From the NCBI GenBank assembly GCA_938046705.1, contig CALIWP010000210.1:1-6296 (forward strand): a stretch of DNA of 6,296 nucleotides, given 5' to 3'. The DNA comes from an uncultured Campylobacter sp. (lineage in GTDB: Bacteria; Campylobacterota; Campylobacteria; Campylobacterales; Campylobacteraceae). Within the stretch, counting starts at the first letter, position 1, and each line of letters starts with the position of its first letter. Position numbers and translations under genes: made by a program. Below the pieces are notes generated by a model. It was given only the letters and a program-made list of their open reading frames with translations. It was not told the DNA's origin and made no database searches. Positions 5,669-6,296 of this stretch are shown here, piece by piece.

Positions 5669-6184
5669 TCACAAGCTAGTTTTTAGACTTCTTTTGTGCT
5701 TTCTTATCTTTTTTATCGCCCAGTCGTAGTGTGATGAGGTGCTGCCGGTAATGTAGGCGGCGAGGTTTAGTTTGCCCGTGAAGTTAAAATATCCGCGCGT
5801 AAAAAGCTCCTCGTCGCTAAAATTTGCCGTAAGCTGCATTGCTTTTTCGTGAGTTTGCACTAGCAGAGTTTTAGCCTCGCAAAGCGGCGTATCTTGGTGG
5901 TTGCGCCAAATTTGCATGTTCATCTGCGGGTATGTTTTCCAGTTATACGGCTCGGGTAAAAACGCAGTCCGCTCACCGCTTAGGTTCTTTTGGATAAAAT
6001 TTATCAAAAGCAAGTGCCACTCGTAAAGGTGCGCAAGTACGTCTCGGACGCATTTATCTCTATCCTCGAAGTCAAATTTGGCCTCTTGCTCTGCCTCATT
6101 CATGCTTTCAACTAGCGATAAAAGCTTTTTAAAATTTGTCTCTGAAGCGCTTAGTAAGTCTATTTTATTCGTAGGTCGCGGCAT
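5669..6184 (-). CDS. ClbS/DfsB family four-helix bundle protein (DUF1706)
   Basis: A 171-residue soluble protein, matching the family length of about 170. Family signatures: N-terminal MPRPTNKIDLL; FDFEDRDKCVRDVLAHLYEW (37-56); FLPEPYNWKTYP (75-86); SDEELFTRGYFNFTG (123-137); and the C-terminal STSSHYDWAIKKIRKH (148-163). The fold is a DinB-like four-helix bundle. The best-known member, E. coli ClbS, protects colibactin producers by hydrolysing the cyclopropane warhead of the toxin. Other members are widespread and their substrates are mostly unknown, so a colibactin role is not implied. No colibactin genes are in the window. The start is supported by AAGGA (6191-6195), 6 bases before ATG. 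It is separated by 117 bases from the downstream lipoprotein gene and is probably transcribed alone or with genes to the right. Confidence 0.92.
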   Translation of the reverse strand: MPRPTNKIDLLSASETNFKKLLSLVESMNEAEQEAKFDFEDRDKCVRDVLAHLYEWHLLLINFIQKNLSGERTAFLPEPYNWKTYPQMNMQIWRNHQDTPLCEAKTLLVQTHEKAMQLTANFSDEELFTRGYFNFTGKLNLAAYITGSTSSHYDWAIKKIRKHKRSLKTSL

Positions 6185-6211
6185 TTTTTATCCTTGACTA
6201 AATTTGAGCAA

Positions 6212-6217
6212 ATTTTA
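6212..6217 (-). promoter_or_regulatory. Candidate -10 element of the ClbS-like gene
   Basis: TAAAAT on the minus strand, preceded by TG, 27 bases before the ATG, giving a short leader. No -35 box is evident. It lies downstream of the palindrome at 6251-6261, so that site would sit upstream of the -10. Confidence 0.4.
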
Positions 6218-6242
6218 CAGCTTGTTTTTAAAATTGCACTTT

Positions 6243-6269
6243 AAAGATACTGGTATTACCAAAAGATAC
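6243..6269. promoter_or_regulatory. Composite operator-like element: palindrome flanked by direct repeats
   Basis: TGGTATTACCA (6251-6261) is a perfect inverted repeat about a central T. It is framed by two direct copies of AAAGATAC (6243-6250 and 6262-6269), 19 bases apart start to start. The site ends about 58 bases upstream of the ClbS-like start codon. The arrangement resembles a binding site for a small dimeric winged-helix regulator. The regulator is not in the window and the family cannot be named from this alone. Confidence 0.5.
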
Positions 6270-6296
6270 AAAATATAAAAGGTAAAATTTAATTTA

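Overview
The window reads as chromosomal DNA from an epsilonproteobacterium, most likely a Campylobacter of the higher-GC oral group (C. rectus, showae, gracilis or curvus-like). This rests on the gene families, on extended -10 promoters (TGnTATAAT) preceded by T-rich DNA instead of a -35 box, on strong AAGGAG ribosome sites, and on spacers saturated with the word AAATTT. The species is inferred. No rRNA, tRNA, insertion sequence or CRISPR array was seen.

Layout. The left edge holds the C-terminal 202 residues of RuvB (+). A 326-base AAATTT-rich spacer follows, then two small minus-strand genes with a 4-base overlap: an unrecognised 97-residue protein and a 147-residue lipoprotein. Divergent to them is a 346-residue AI-2E family (PerM-like) membrane protein (+). 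Next comes a strongly signalled single-gene unit for a 444-residue OprD-like porin (+), with promoter, structured leader and terminator. It ends convergently against a minus-strand lipoprotein gene of about 250 codons whose start region looks damaged or non-canonical. The last gene, on the minus strand, encodes a 171-residue ClbS/DfsB-family (DUF1706) protein with a composite palindrome and direct repeat upstream.

How the genes relate. ruvB next to the AI-2E family gene is, as I recall, also the order in C. jejuni. If so, the lower-GC minus-strand pair between them looks like an inserted accessory cassette. Most of the other products belong to the cell envelope: two lipoproteins, one inner-membrane protein and one porin. 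The ClbS-like protein is a probable small-molecule protection protein. The genes appear to be independent transcription units, not one pathway.

Points most worth a second look: an A9G7 tract between the presumed -35 and -10 elements of the two-gene cassette; a lipoprotein whose well-spaced start codon is ATA where ATG is expected; a perfect 10-bp hairpin in the porin leader with a competing pairing partner; and the operator-like element before the ClbS-like gene. I did not find a clearly new multi-gene system.
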